Shown here: one piece after another, positions 6,242 to 15,849 of the stretch
Layout: every line of letters begins with the position of its first letter
Position numbering within the stretch: the first letter of the stretch is position 1
The notes under the pieces: generated by a model
Seen by the model: only the letters and a program-made list of their open reading frames with translations
Databases searched by the model: none
Told to the model about the DNA's origin: nothing
Origin: an uncultured Desulfuromonadales bacterium
Lineage (GTDB): Bacteria > Desulfobacterota > Desulfuromonadia > Geobacterales > Pseudopelobacteraceae
Length of the DNA stretch: 40,291 nucleotides
Direction: 5' to 3'
NCBI GenBank assembly: GCA_903868145.1
Contig: CAIPTY010000040.1
Coordinates: forward strand, 1 to 40,291
Position numbers and translations under genes: made by a program

Positions 6242-8899
6242 TCACCCTGCATCTGGCCGCAAATCAGTTTCGATGTTCAGCCATTTCTCCAACATCTCAG
6301 CCACGGTATCCTTTCTGACCGGTTTAGCCAGATAATCATTCATCCCGGCTTCAATGCAACGCTCCCGGTCGCCCTTCATGGCGTTGGCGGTCATGGCGAT
6401 TATCGGCAACGAATGGTTGCGTACCTTTGATTGAGAATCCCGAATGACTGCCGTGGCTTCATAACCGTCCATCTCGGGCATCAGACAATCCATCAGCACC
6501 AGATCGTAGTCAATCAGTTCCAGTGCTCGCACCGCCTCACGTCCGTTAGCCACCGCATCTGATTTGTAACCCAGTTTATTAAGAATTTGTTGTGCAACTT
6601 TCTGGTTGATGGCGTTGTCTTCGACCAGGAGTATCCGTGTGCCCCGGTCGGCCATCTCTGCGATAGTGTGCCGTGTTACGATACCTTGCGGTGGCAGGGA
6701 AACAGTCGGGACGGTCAATTTCCCGGAAGGCTGCAATGATCTCCCCAGTACCAAGGCAATGCATTCATGCAGTTCATTTTGGCGCACCGGCTTCGCCAGG
6801 TAGCCTGAAAAACCGATAAGTTTCAGGAGAGTAACGTCGCCTCTCTGGCCTACCGAGGTTACCATGATCATCTGGGTTGCCGCTAGGCGGTGGTCGGCCT
6901 TGATCCTCCGGCTAAGTTCCAGACCGTCTATTTCCGGCATTTCCTGATCCAACAATACAAGGTTGAAGGGGTCATCCAGTTGTACCGCTTCAAGCAGCAG
7001 TGCCAGACCAGTCACACCATCGGCAACTTCGGCGTGACGACATCCCCAGTGTTTCAAAAGAGTCGTCAGTAGCAGACGATTGGCGGCGTTATCATCGACG
7101 ATTAAGATTCTAGTACCGGAGATGTCAGCCCGCTTTAGCGCCCCAGCGGTTGAGCAATCTTCGTTATTGTGCCTGCCGAATTTTGCGGTGAACCAGAACG
7201 TGGTGCCGGCCCCTTCCACACTCCTGACCCCAATATCGCCCCCCATCAACTTCACCAGTTGTTTGCAGATGGCAAGCCCAAGGCCAGTGCCGCCGTATTT
7301 GCGGGTGGTGGAGTTGTCCACCTGGGTGAAGGGGGCAAATAGTGAGTCGATTCTGCTTTGCGGTATGCCAATGCCGGTATCGTTGATTTCAAACAGGATG
7401 GTGACTGACTCTGCCCCTTCAGACGCGAGCGAGGTGCTGATGACGACTTCCCCCTGATGGGTGAATTTGATGGCGTTACCTATCAGGTTTGTGATGATCT
7501 GGCGGAGTCTGCCGGGATCACCCTGCAGGTGCGAGGGCACAGTCGGATCGATGTGGCAGATGAGTTCCAGATTCTTTTCTGAGGCCTGTATGCAAAGGAA
7601 TTCAGTGATGTCTTCCACGGTGGTGCGCAGGTCAAAATCGAGTATCTCCAGATCCATTTTACCGGCTTCAATTTTTGAAAAATCGAGGATTTCGTTGATC
7701 AGTGTCAGCAGGTGCTCGCCGCTTTTGCGGACGATTCCGGCAAACTCACGCTGTTCTGAGGTGAGATCAGTGTCCAGCAGCAGGCTTGTCATGCCTATAA
7801 CGCCGTTCATGGGGGTGCGGATCTCGTGGCTCATAGTGGCCAGGAAGGAGCTCTTAACCTGATTAGCCGCTTCGGCGGTGTCTCGGGCAATCTCTAGTTC
7901 ATGTTCAGCGAAAATTCGTGCATCGATGTCACGTTGGAGCTGTTCCTGCGCCTGGATAAGCCTGGTTCTCTCTCTCATAAACAGCCAGCCTATCCAATTT
8001 GTGATTACGATAATGAAGAATACAACGCAACTGACAACCTTGACCTCCCTGTACCAGTTGGCGAGAATATCGTCACGGCCAAAGCCGACGATTATTATGA
8101 ACGGATATGGGTTGGTGCGGACAAAGGTGTTAATTCTCTCCTTTTTGTCGGTTGGTGCGTACACCAGGCTCGTGCCTGTTGCTGCTCCGGTTTCGATGAT
8201 TTTTTGCAACTCTTTGGAAATATTTTTCTTTCCAACGTAAGTATCGCTTTCAGAGGTATCGGGAAAACGCGTTAAGAAACCCATCTCGGCATCACGCAAC
8301 ACGACAACGCCGCTATTACCGATCTTCAGCCGTAAGAATTTGTTTTGGAAGCTTTCTAGCAGATAACCGGCATAAGTAATTCCCGCGAATGAACCGTCAG
8401 CATTATCAAGGCGTCGTGCAAGATAAATCGTCCATTTCTTCGTGATTTTGCCTCGCAGTGGTTTGGAAAAAACGAGGCCTGCTGAGGGATCGTTTTTCAG
8501 TTTGTTGAAAAACTCACGATCATTGATATTAAGCCCAGTACTCTTCGGAGCTCCGTATATTATGTTGCCCTGCGCATCTGCAACACGCAGTACATCAACC
8601 GAAATGCGCGACTTCTGCTTTTCCAGATAATCATCAATATTTCTCTGCGCCAAAATTTCATCTGTTCCGTGATGTGCGAACTCATCAACGATATTTTGCA
8701 GTGTGATATTAACAATATCGATATCGCTGACAATGTCTTCCTTCATTGCCTGTGCGAGATTCTGTGAAGCGATGCGCGCCAATTCCTCAGCATATTGTTT
8801 ACTTGCCACCATGTGGTATGTAACGGAGGCAACAATCAGAATATTAAGCGATACGAGAACATAGAGAATTTTGAGATTATTTTTGATGTGTTGAATCAT
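6242..8899 (-). CDS. Hybrid sensor histidine kinase with two receiver domains
   Basis: An inner-membrane signalling kinase of 885 aa. TM1 is about 9-30, the periplasmic sensor (Cache-like, about 35-280) has [12 protein letters not shown] and the following REFF motif, and TM2 is about 286-307. A coiled coil leads to HisKA with [10 protein letters not shown] (His358). HATPase_c motifs are N475 (N box), DTGIGIP (507-513) and GGTGLGL (536-542). REC1 has DD602-603, phospho-Asp651 and Lys703; REC2 has E760-D761, Asp804 and Lys859. There is no Hpt domain, so onward phosphotransfer needs a separate protein. The ATG at 8899 has AAGG upstream. It stands alone on its strand; no response regulator is adjacent. 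Confidence 0.93.
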   Translation of the reverse strand: MIQHIKNNLKILYVLVSLNILIVASVTYHMVASKQYAEELARIASQNLAQAMKEDIVSDIDIVNITLQNIVDEFAHHGTDEILAQRNIDDYLEKQKSRISVDVLRVADAQGNIIYGAPKSTGLNINDREFFNKLKNDPSAGLVFSKPLRGKITKKWTIYLARRLDNADGSFAGITYAGYLLESFQNKFLRLKIGNSGVVVLRDAEMGFLTRFPDTSESDTYVGKKNISKELQKIIETGAATGTSLVYAPTDKKERINTFVRTNPYPFIIIVGFGRDDILANWYREVKVVSCVVFFIIVITNWIGWLFMRERTRLIQAQEQLQRDIDARIFAEHELEIARDTAEAANQVKSSFLATMSHEIRTPMNGVIGMTSLLLDTDLTSEQREFAGIVRKSGEHLLTLINEILDFSKIEAGKMDLEILDFDLRTTVEDITEFLCIQASEKNLELICHIDPTVPSHLQGDPGRLRQIITNLIGNAIKFTHQGEVVISTSLASEGAESVTILFEINDTGIGIPQSRIDSLFAPFTQVDNSTTRKYGGTGLGLAICKQLVKLMGGDIGVRSVEGAGTTFWFTAKFGRHNNEDCSTAGALKRADISGTRILIVDDNAANRLLLTTLLKHWGCRHAEVADGVTGLALLLEAVQLDDPFNLVLLDQEMPEIDGLELSRRIKADHRLAATQMIMVTSVGQRGDVTLLKLIGFSGYLAKPVRQNELHECIALVLGRSLQPSGKLTVPTVSLPPQGIVTRHTIAEMADRGTRILLVEDNAINQKVAQQILNKLGYKSDAVANGREAVRALELIDYDLVLMDCLMPEMDGYEATAVIRDSQSKVRNHSLPIIAMTANAMKGDRERCIEAGMNDYLAKPVRKDTVAEMLEKWLNIETDLRPDAG

Positions 8900-9165
8900 G
8901 GAAGCCTTCGTTCACCGAGAGAATCCTGAATTTTGTTTAAATGGAATTTACAGTGTGATTAGTGGTAGTTGTGCGCGCAACTATCTCTACCTATTCATAC
9001 TCGCCAAAATGGCATCCTCAGGCATACTTCAAGCTGTCGGTGTTCGCCAACCTGAGGTTTCTTGAGTAAAATGTCTATTGTCATATGTTACCCAAATACA
9101 CGCACATTCTGCGCGGGAATCATATGCTCAAGATTATCGGATGTCTATATCGAATGAAGGATTTG
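8900..9165. other. Non-coding region upstream of the sensor kinase
   Basis: Nothing gene-like is seen. It should hold the kinase promoter, and it contains the palindrome at 8966-8983. Confidence 0.5.
8966..8983. promoter_or_regulatory. 18-bp dyad upstream of the sensor kinase
   Basis: TAGTTG-TGCGCG-CAACTA has perfect outer arms, 67 bp upstream of the kinase start. Position and symmetry suggest an operator for a dimeric regulator, but no regulator is known. Confidence 0.4.
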
Positions 9166-9405
9166 TCACGAGCACATGATATGTCCGTACGTGTAGCTAA
9201 TAATCTGTCCGGTTTCATAATGCAGCATGAAGTGCCGTATGAGAGCGGTATTATGGCTACAGGAGACGTGGCGCATGCAGAACGTAATGTTTTGTCCTAG
9301 CAATACCTTCGTTCCAATGATCAGGACTATCATCAACAGCGACTTTACTATGAAAGCCTGTTCAGGATGCTGCTCAAGTTTTTCTGTTATTGTATCGAGG
9401 TTCAA
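9166..9405 (-). CDS. Possible small membrane protein or gene remnant
   Basis: A frame of 79 codons starts TTG at 9405, with AGGA eight bases upstream, nine bases below the stop of the DMT gene. The first 40 residues look coding: a charged helix (TITEKLEQHPEQAF) then a hydrophobic segment (SLLMIVLIIGTKVLLG). The second half is rich in His and Cys and looks random. It may be a real short one-span protein, or the 5' end of a gene whose 3' part has decayed. Low confidence. Confidence 0.25.
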   Translation of the reverse strand: MNLDTITEKLEQHPEQAFIVKSLLMIVLIIGTKVLLGQNITFCMRHVSCSHNTALIRHFMLHYETGQIISYTYGHIMCS

Positions 9406-9414
9406 AGCCGGTTC

Positions 9415-9852
9415 CTATTTCCGAATGACCAGACCAACTCCGATGCAGAGCAGCAGGATACCGACACCACGCACAGGAGTCAAAGGTATTTGTCGCAAGC
9501 CGAACACACCATACTGATCGAGCAATGCGGCGGTTGTCAGTTGCCCGGCAATAATAATGGACATCACTGCCAAGGTTCCCAGCCTTGGGACTGCGATGAT
9601 GGTCATGGTCACAAAATATGCTCCCATTAATCCCCCTGTCAGCTCCCACCACGAGGCATCTGCCACATTGCGAAGGTTGCCGCGTCCAGCGATCATAACC
9701 ATGACAAACATTGCCAGCGTACCCACGGCAAAGGAAATCATTGAGCTTTCATAACTTCCCACCTTCTGTGCAAGTCGGGCGTTGATTGATGGCTGTATAG
9801 CCACTGCCAATCCTCCACACGCCATCAACAAAACCAGAAGCATGTTGTTCAT
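9415..9852 (-). CDS. Half-size DMT transporter (DUF606/YdcZ-like)
   Basis: A 145-aa inner-membrane protein with five hydrophobic segments, beginning MNNMLLVLLMACGGLAVAIQ. The PSINARLA motif after the first segment, the SSMISFAVGT segment and GGLMGAYFV are typical of DUF606 proteins, a short branch of the drug/metabolite transporter superfamily; length is normal for it. These usually work as dimers or as pairs of half genes, and no second half is adjacent. The ATG at 9852 has AGAGGTG upstream; an ORF extension to 9972 is not needed. The substrate is unknown. Confidence 0.8.
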   Translation of the reverse strand: MNNMLLVLLMACGGLAVAIQPSINARLAQKVGSYESSMISFAVGTLAMFVMVMIAGRGNLRNVADASWWELTGGLMGAYFVTMTIIAVPRLGTLAVMSIIIAGQLTTAALLDQYGVFGLRQIPLTPVRGVGILLLCIGVGLVIRK

Positions 9853-10067
9853 ATCATCACCTCTACGTATTAATTTAGTTATGAGAAACAGCAGGCTGGT
9901 ACTCAAGTAAATGGATAGTTTTTCGAGCCTGCAGTTATTACCAGTTCTACTCCGTCCACGACCATCTTCCATTGATCACGCTACAGTTTTATTGTACTCT
10001 GAAATTTTAGTAATTCAATCAAAGAGGATTTCATATTTTAAAGTAACTTTTATGAGGAGGAAACTGT

Positions 10068-10421
10068 ATGATTGAATCCTTGGAGTCCCTGCGGGACCGC
10101 TTGCGAGAGTTTGCAAAAGAGAGAGACTGGGATCAGTACCACACCCCAAAGAATCTTTCCATGGCTCTGATCGCAGAGGCAGCAGAGCTGGTGGAACACT
10201 TCCAGTGGGTAGAGGGTGATCAAAGTCACCTTCTTGAAGACAAGACGCGTCAGTCCGTCGAAGAGGAACTGGCTGACATCCTGATCTACCTCGTCAGAAT
10301 TTCCGACAAGTTGGAAGTCAACCTTTTAGAGGCTGCCGAGCGGAAAATTGCCATCAACGAAAAGAAATATCCAGCTGAGTTAGTGAGAGGGAGTGCAAAG
10401 AAATACACGGAGTATGAATGA
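10068..10421 (+). CDS. MazG-like nucleotide pyrophosphohydrolase (dCTPase type)
   Basis: A 117-aa cytosolic all-alpha NTP pyrophosphatase that would hydrolyse a (d)NTP to (d)NMP and PPi and so clean the nucleotide pool. The metal-binding EAAELVEHFQW (EExxE-like) and EEELADILIYL (ExxxD) motifs are intact, and the opening LRDRLREFAKERDWDQYHTP is typical of the DCTPP1/RS21-C6 subgroup. A strong GAGGAGG precedes the ATG. It is followed after 70 bp by the Old Yellow Enzyme gene on the same strand; a functional link is not obvious. Confidence 0.9.
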   Translation: MIESLESLRDRLREFAKERDWDQYHTPKNLSMALIAEAAELVEHFQWVEGDQSHLLEDKTRQSVEEELADILIYLVRISDKLEVNLLEAAERKIAINEKKYPAELVRGSAKKYTEYE

Positions 10422-10491
10422 CCAGCATTTTGAGCATGTTAATCGACACATCGACATCAGACAAAATCCTGTCTATGGAAGGAATATGACC

Positions 10492-11580
10492 ATGAAACTT
10501 TTTTCGTCTTACGAACTTTGCAATACCGAGCTTCAAAATCGCATTGTTATGGCTCCCATGACTCGTTCACGCTGTCCCGGCAACGTACCAAACAGCTTGG
10601 TTGCTAAGTATTATGGCCAACGTTCCAGTGCCGGACTGATAATTACCGAAGGTACCTCACCATCACCCAACGGACTTGGTTATGCCAGAATCCCCGGCAT
10701 TTTTTCCAAAGAGCAGACAGACTCATGGAGGTTGACTGCCGAAGCAGTCCACGCCGGTGGAGCCCGCATCTTTATGCAGCTGATGCATTGCGGTCGTGTG
10801 GGTGGCGTCTTGAACCTTCCGGTTGGAGCTGAACTGCTGGCCCCGTCTGCAGTGCCCATGTCCGGGGTGATCTGGACTGATAGCCAGGGGGAGCAGCCAT
10901 ACGGCCAACCTCGAGAGATGAGCCTCGCAGAGGTGCAACGTGTCATAGCAGAATATGCCCAGGCAGCGCGCAATGCCATTGAAGCAGGCTTCGATGGCAT
11001 TGAAGTGCATGGTGCCAACGGCTACCTGATCACCCAGTTTTTGGATCCAGGTTCCAATCAACGCACTGACATCTACGGTGGTGACGCCGGGAAGCGTAAT
11101 CGTTTTGCCGTGGATGTTGTTGCAGCCGTGGTAGCTGAGGTCGGGGCACAGCGGGTGGGTATCCGGCTTTCACCCTACGGAGTTTTCAACGAAATGGGCG
11201 GTTCCTATGCGGGAATTGCGGAACAGTATGGTGCTCTGACTGCAGCTGTAGGTAGTTTGGGACTTGCCTACCTGCATCTGGTTGATCATTCCGCCATGGG
11301 TGCGCCTAAACCTGAACCAGCCACAGTACAAGGCATGTGCCAGGCATTTAAGACTGCTGGCGGAGGCTTGGTAATCCTCTCCGGTGGCTACGATCGTGAG
11401 CGGGCTGAAGTTGACCTGCAAAGCGGTGCAGCAGACTTGATTGCCTTTGGTCGGTCCTTTATTTCAAATCCGGATCTGGTGGAGCGGCTCAAGGCAGGTT
11501 CTCCTCTGGCTGAAGCGGATCAGTCGACCTTCTACTCACCGGGGGCAGAAGGCTATACCGACTATCAGAAAGGAGTATAG
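10492..11580 (+). CDS. Old Yellow Enzyme-family alkene reductase (NemA-like)
   Basis: A 362-aa FMN-dependent TIM-barrel ene-reductase that uses NAD(P)H to reduce activated C=C bonds or nitro-compounds. HGANGYL gives the substrate-binding His173 and Asn176 and the proton-donor Tyr178. FMN contacts are suggested by APMTRSR (21-27), Gln96, Arg225, the SGGY turn (297-300) and GRSF (320-323). I chose the ATG at 10492: the AAGGA stands eight bases before it and the product then aligns with the family N-terminus; an upstream frame from 10393 would overlap the MazG-like gene. The next gene begins four bases after its stop, so the reductase and the aldo-keto reductase are surely one operon. Confidence 0.93.
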   Translation: MKLFSSYELCNTELQNRIVMAPMTRSRCPGNVPNSLVAKYYGQRSSAGLIITEGTSPSPNGLGYARIPGIFSKEQTDSWRLTAEAVHAGGARIFMQLMHCGRVGGVLNLPVGAELLAPSAVPMSGVIWTDSQGEQPYGQPREMSLAEVQRVIAEYAQAARNAIEAGFDGIEVHGANGYLITQFLDPGSNQRTDIYGGDAGKRNRFAVDVVAAVVAEVGAQRVGIRLSPYGVFNEMGGSYAGIAEQYGALTAAVGSLGLAYLHLVDHSAMGAPKPEPATVQGMCQAFKTAGGGLVILSGGYDRERAEVDLQSGAADLIAFGRSFISNPDLVERLKAGSPLAEADQSTFYSPGAEGYTDYQKGV

Positions 11581-11583
11581 CAG

Positions 11584-12762
11584 ATGGAATCCACCGAAAT
11601 GAAGGGCATGAACCGCAGGGCCTTTATCAAGGCCGGAATGGTGGGCACCGCATCAGCACTGATCGCCCCGCCTGCTCTTGCAGAGACCTTGCAACGCCTG
11701 GCCGCATCTGAACCGTCCACCTCTCCCAAGCTGGCCTATCGCACCCTGGGCCGCACCGGACTCAAGATCACCGAGGTCAGTTTCGGCGCCATGCTGACGC
11801 CCGAGCCGGAAGTGATTCGCGCTGCCATAGATCAGGGAATCAACTATATCAACACCGCCCGCAAATACATGGGCGGCAAGAACGAGGAGACCGTCGGCAG
11901 GGCCGTTAAAGGGGTACGCGACAAGGTTTATATTGCCACCAAGGTGCTGTCGGAATCGAGGACAAGGGCAGAGATCGTCAGGGACGTAGAAATCAGCCTG
12001 AAGACACTGGGTACCGACTACATAGATGTCATCCAGCTGCACGACCTTACCGGCGTGGAAAAGCTGAATGTCGCCGAAACACGTGAAGCCCTGACTCAAC
12101 TCAAAAAGCAGGGCAAAGTGCGTTTCTGCGGTGTGACCACCCACCAGAATGAAGTCGCGGTGCTGAATGCACTGGCGGATGATCCCGACCGGTTCTTCGA
12201 CACCTGCCTTGTAAAGTACAACTTCAAATCTGACAGGGCCGTTACAACTGCCATTGCCCGGGCCGCAGCGGTCGGCATCGGGATCATTGCCATGAAGACC
12301 CAGATCGGGGGGTATGACGTCTCAGACCTGGGCAAGATCACTCCTCACCAGGCAGCCCTCAAATGGGTACTCAAGAATTTGAATGTTGCAGCGGCTATTC
12401 CAGGCATGAAGGATTTGAAAGAGCTGAAAGAAAACACCGCCGTCATGGGGACGCCGTTCAAGTATGCCGACTTACGTCGTCTCGACCATTACGCAGAGGC
12501 AATCGCACCCTTCTACTGCAGCTTTTGCGGCACCTGCGAGGCCGGATGCCCACGAGGAGTTGAAATCTCGACCATCAACCGCAGTCTCATGTACGCCGAA
12601 GGAGGCTATCGGGATCTATCCCTGGCACGCACGACCTATGCTAAATTGCCGCAGCAGGCAACAGCGGCGGCCTGTATCGACTGCATTGGGTGCAGCACCC
12701 GCTGTGTCAATGGACTCAACATTGCCGACAAGATGGCTCGTGCCAGGACGGTGCTGACTTAA
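11584..12762 (+). CDS. Tat-exported aldo-keto reductase with two 4Fe-4S motifs
   Basis: A 392-aa protein. The N-terminus MNRRAFIKAGMVG to about ALA33 is a twin-arginine signal, so it is probably exported folded. Residues 50-300 are an aldo-keto reductase barrel (LGRTGLKITEVSFG). Of the catalytic tetrad, Tyr95, Lys120 and His153 are present but the Asp is Asn90 (YINTARKY). The C-terminal part carries two cysteine sets, C312/315/318/322 and C364/367/370/374, each CxxCxxCxxxC, for 4Fe-4S clusters. AAGGAG precedes the ATG at 11584. Coupled to the OYE upstream. NADPH is scarce outside the cytoplasm, so the clusters may deliver electrons. Confidence 0.9.
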   Translation: MESTEMKGMNRRAFIKAGMVGTASALIAPPALAETLQRLAASEPSTSPKLAYRTLGRTGLKITEVSFGAMLTPEPEVIRAAIDQGINYINTARKYMGGKNEETVGRAVKGVRDKVYIATKVLSESRTRAEIVRDVEISLKTLGTDYIDVIQLHDLTGVEKLNVAETREALTQLKKQGKVRFCGVTTHQNEVAVLNALADDPDRFFDTCLVKYNFKSDRAVTTAIARAAAVGIGIIAMKTQIGGYDVSDLGKITPHQAALKWVLKNLNVAAAIPGMKDLKELKENTAVMGTPFKYADLRRLDHYAEAIAPFYCSFCGTCEAGCPRGVEISTINRSLMYAEGGYRDLSLARTTYAKLPQQATAAACIDCIGCSTRCVNGLNIADKMARARTVLT

Positions 12763-12879
12763 ATGCTTACCTCTGCAAACAGCCGACGTTCCGTTTTCTC
12801 GCCGTTCTCACTGCAGCCTCAATGGTCGGACTTCAGGGCTATCCAGTAGCCAAATCAGGCTGAAAGACACGCGCGGCTC

Positions 12880-13089
12880 CTAGCCATTCTTTTGAACGGC
12901 ATAATCGTAAGCCATATATGCAGATACTACATGGCAAATCCAGCCTAAAAAACCACCACTGCCAATCCAGAGGCCTGGTGTGATAATTAGCCAGATGATG
13001 CCAGGTAAAAACCTGCCGTTATAGAACTGCCCGGCTCCTGGGAGAACCAGGCTCAAAACTGCCGCTACGCCCGGGGTGTGACTTGTCAT
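12880..13089 (-). CDS. Small TM2-like membrane protein
   Basis: A 69-aa protein with two or three hydrophobic segments. LSLVLPGAGQFYNG followed by a second segment resembles the TM2/DUF5683-like pattern (a short hairpin membrane domain). GGAG precedes the ATG at 13089. It is the last gene of a minus-strand run that starts with the ABC ATPase at 15428. Function unknown. Confidence 0.7.
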   Translation of the reverse strand: MTSHTPGVAAVLSLVLPGAGQFYNGRFLPGIIWLIITPGLWIGSGGFLGWICHVVSAYMAYDYAVQKNG

Positions 13090-13154
13090 ATTTGTCTCCG
13101 AACATTTAAATTTTGGATATTCTTCTTTTATGACTAAAGATTGTTGTCTGGTTC

Positions 13155-13790
13155 TCAGTGAATAAAGCTGAAGAAGGTTTTTGATTCTCGTTCTGGCGGG
13201 GTAATCGCACCTTTGCCATACTCAACCAGTTTCATCAGCCAGGCCATATTTTTCCCCAATACCCGCATTATTTGTACTCCCTCGATGTCCTGGCTCACTT
13301 CTCCCGGCGCTCTGCCGTGAATCACGTTCCAATAGTTTGAGGTTGGAATCAGCATTTCTGCATAGTTCAAGAAGTGGTTGAGCTGGTCAAACGTCGGTAA
13401 GCCACCGGATCGTCGTACTGCTACCACGGCCGCACCTGCTTTGTGGCGTAGCATGCTGTCATTAACACCGGTCACAAAGAAAGCTCGATCCAGAAACGAT
13501 TTCATCGTTCCACCAATGGCTGAGTAATGCACCGGGGAACCCAGGATTATTCCGTCTGCCTGTTTCATCTTCTGAATCCACTGGTTAACCTCGTCACCGG
13601 GCAATACGCATTGCTCATTCTTATTCTTCACGCATTGGTAGCAAGCAGCACAGCCTCTGATTGCCTTGTTACCGACATGCACAATCTCGGTTTCGATCCC
13701 TTCGTTTTCCAACTCAGCGGTCACCATCCCCAGTGCCTGCCAAGTATTGCCTTCCCTGTTAGGACTGCCGTTGAATGCCACGACTTTCAT
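13155..13790 (-). CDS. Flavodoxin-fold NAD(P)H/FMN oxidoreductase with Isf-type cysteines
   Basis: A 211-aa protein of the NADPH-dependent FMN reductase family. The FMN phosphate loop is NGSPNREGNTW (7-17) and a second contact is GSPVHYSAIG. Cys47, Cys50, Cys53 and Cys61 form CxxCxxCx7C, close to the CxxCxxCx5C cluster ligands of methanogen iron-sulfur flavoprotein (Isf), so a 4Fe-4S cluster is likely. It would be a cytosolic electron carrier or oxidant-detoxifying reductase. AGGAG stands before the ATG. It lies 83 bp below the ABC permease in the same direction. Confidence 0.85.
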   Translation of the reverse strand: MKVVAFNGSPNREGNTWQALGMVTAELENEGIETEIVHVGNKAIRGCAACYQCVKNKNEQCVLPGDEVNQWIQKMKQADGIILGSPVHYSAIGGTMKSFLDRAFFVTGVNDSMLRHKAGAAVVAVRRSGGLPTFDQLNHFLNYAEMLIPTSNYWNVIHGRAPGEVSQDIEGVQIMRVLGKNMAWLMKLVEYGKGAITPPERESKTFFSFIH

Positions 13791-13873
13791 AAATTCTCCT
13801 TTGCTGAGTGATCTTATCAGAATATATACTTTTTTTTGAAATTATCAGAGCTATCATTCTCCATAGGTATCCG

Positions 13874-14722
13874 TTAGACAATATCTTCATTCCTGAATCG
13901 CTTGAAAAGCAATGCGCCAAGGATAAGGCAGTATGCAAGAACATTGATGAGTGGATAGATAGGGCCGAATCCATTGGATGATCCGCTCTCAATCAATGAA
14001 GATGCCAACTGTTGAACTCCCAAGAGCTTCGGCCATACAACATACACAACTTTCCACCATGTAAGGTCTGACTGTGACTGGCCGGTCGGTTGCTGCAGAA
14101 TCGCCTGTGCTATCTGACTGTGGCTGGCAGCAGCTATGCCATCGGCCACAAAACCAACGATACCAACGCCAAGAACACAAAGAAAAGCGACAATGTCGGG
14201 CATCAGGAGCGATAAAAGAAGCACCGCAATAACCACAAAGAGCAGGTTGATAGAACAGATCAGTGAGGCTGCGAGGTATTCCGGCATGAAAACCTTCAGG
14301 CTGATGGATGTGATCAAAAAGATAATGCTATGCAAGATGAACATGAAGAGTGCCGATAATACCCATAATCCAAGGATCTTACCAATAACATACTGCCACC
14401 GGGCTATCGGTTTGGACAAAATACACGATTGCATACCCTCGTTCCGTTCGCGCCTGAATATGCGCATCGAAAGTAAAGCCGCTATGACCATTACGCCAGC
14501 ACCAATAACGTGGAAGGTCGCTTTCGATAAAGTTCGGACAATGGTACCGGCGTCAAGAGCTTGTCCGTTCACCATGTAACTGCCTTGAAAACAACCACGA
14601 AGGAGAAATACGCAGAGTGCGCAGATAAGGAACATGACGATAAAACTTCTCTGCTGAACTTCGTCAATAAGCGTATATTTCGTAATCCTTGCTATGGGTG
14701 GAAGTGATTTTGAAGTTTTCAT
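13874..14722 (-). CDS. ABC-2 type transporter permease
   Basis: A 282-aa inner-membrane protein with about six hydrophobic segments (first at about 28-44, last near 260-275) and the cytoplasmic RREERNEG-like loop RRERNEGMQSC after segment two, typical of ABC-2 export permeases (gliding/NatB/bacteriocin type). Its ATG follows the stop of the ATPase gene by one base, so the two form a single exporter. The substrate is not evident. Confidence 0.88.
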   Translation of the reverse strand: MKTSKSLPPIARITKYTLIDEVQQRSFIVMFLICALCVFLLRGCFQGSYMVNGQALDAGTIVRTLSKATFHVIGAGVMVIAALLSMRIFRRERNEGMQSCILSKPIARWQYVIGKILGLWVLSALFMFILHSIIFLITSISLKVFMPEYLAASLICSINLLFVVIAVLLLSLLMPDIVAFLCVLGVGIVGFVADGIAAASHSQIAQAILQQPTGQSQSDLTWWKVVYVVWPKLLGVQQLASSLIESGSSNGFGPIYPLINVLAYCLILGALLFKRFRNEDIV

Positions 14723-14723
14723 G

Positions 14724-15428
14724 TTAACCTTTCACCAGTCTGACAAACACATCTTCCAGCGTTTCACCGTCTTTGACAATGGCGGAAATTGAGTCTTTTA
14801 CCAAGAGCTTTCCACGGTTGATTATTGCTGCGGTATCGCAGATTTTTTCAACTTCCGACAGCAGGTGTGAATTCAGGAAGATAGTCATGCCTTCACCTTT
14901 AAGCGACTCCAGGAGCTGGCGTATTTCCCTGATACCGATGGGGTCTAAACCGGAGGTGGGCTCATCTAGAATTAACAGCTTTGGATTTCCCATGAGTGCT
15001 GCGCCCAATCCAAACCGTTGAACCATACCCTTCGAATACGTGCCAACTTTTGTACTCTCCCTGCCCTGCATTCCAATAAGCTCGACAATGCGCCTGCATT
15101 GATCTGTAGCCTCGGACCGGTTCATATCCAATAACTCGGCACAGCGAAGAAGGTATTGCCAGCCTGAAAGAGATGGTGGAATATGATTATTTTCAGCAAG
15201 ATAACCGATTGATCGTCGGCACTCGGCTTGTGAACTCGGAGTGCCGTTTAATGATAAGCTTCCCGATGTCGGTCGTGTAAAGTCGAGCAGCATCTTGACA
15301 ATAGTCGTCTTCCCGGCACCATTGGGTCCAAGCAAAGCAAAATACTCACCAGTCTTGACAGAGAAGGAGACATCGTCAACAGCCGCTAGCGATTCGTATC
15401 GTTTGATAACGTTTTTCAATTCAATCAT
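14724..15428 (-). CDS. ABC transporter ATP-binding protein
   Basis: A 234-aa ATPase with Walker A GPNGAGKTT, Q-loop region GYLAENN, a signature-type YSKGMVQR (Ser-Lys-Gly in place of the usual SGGQ), Walker B LLILDEPTSGLD and the H-switch SHLLSEVE. It powers the permease encoded one base downstream. The start lacks a strong ribosome site. The class (CcmA-like, NatA-like) is that of exporters of lipids, peptides or antibiotics. Confidence 0.9.
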   Translation of the reverse strand: MIELKNVIKRYESLAAVDDVSFSVKTGEYFALLGPNGAGKTTIVKMLLDFTRPTSGSLSLNGTPSSQAECRRSIGYLAENNHIPPSLSGWQYLLRCAELLDMNRSEATDQCRRIVELIGMQGRESTKVGTYSKGMVQRFGLGAALMGNPKLLILDEPTSGLDPIGIREIRQLLESLKGEGMTIFLNSHLLSEVEKICDTAAIINRGKLLVKDSISAIVKDGETLEDVFVRLVKG

Positions 15429-15849
15429 ATAATGGACTCTTATCAGATTTCTGGAGAGGTATAATTATACCAACTGCACCATTCGACTGACCATTAACCG
15501 GTACAAGGCATTTTGTTGTTTTCGCATTACTATGCACATCGTCAAAATAAATCTTTGCCAATGCGAATGTTTTCTGAATGGGCATTTGATCATCACTTTC
15601 TGATAAGTTTTTTTATAGACTTGCGAATAGTACGATTTATTCAGGTGAAATACAATCAGAGAAGGTGCGCCGGAAAAATCATAGCAAAGTGGATTTATCA
15701 GTAATGGAAAAACGGGGGGGACTAACCATCTATGTGCATAAACACATGGTTAAGCTGCCAAATTTGACCACCAGAGCATTTACTAGAAGCACCCCATTCA
15801 TTCCCCTGATTACGGGATGATAACGGAGAGGGATCAAATAAATTTCTCG
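15429..15849. other. Gene-poor stretch between the ABC genes and tRNA-Val
   Basis: No supported gene in 420 bases. A hairpin-forming stretch (TAACCA / GGTTA, 15723-15752 area, with inner ATGTG / CACAT) is visible without a T run. It may be debris of an element that used the tRNA-Val site. Confidence 0.4.

Noticed and set aside
6890-8275. Plus-strand open frames opposite the hybrid kinase
   Set aside because: They are antisense to a full-length, motif-complete gene and lack ribosome sites or family features.
15513-15704. 63-codon plus-strand frame in the gene-poor stretch
   Set aside because: No ribosome site and no coding-like composition.
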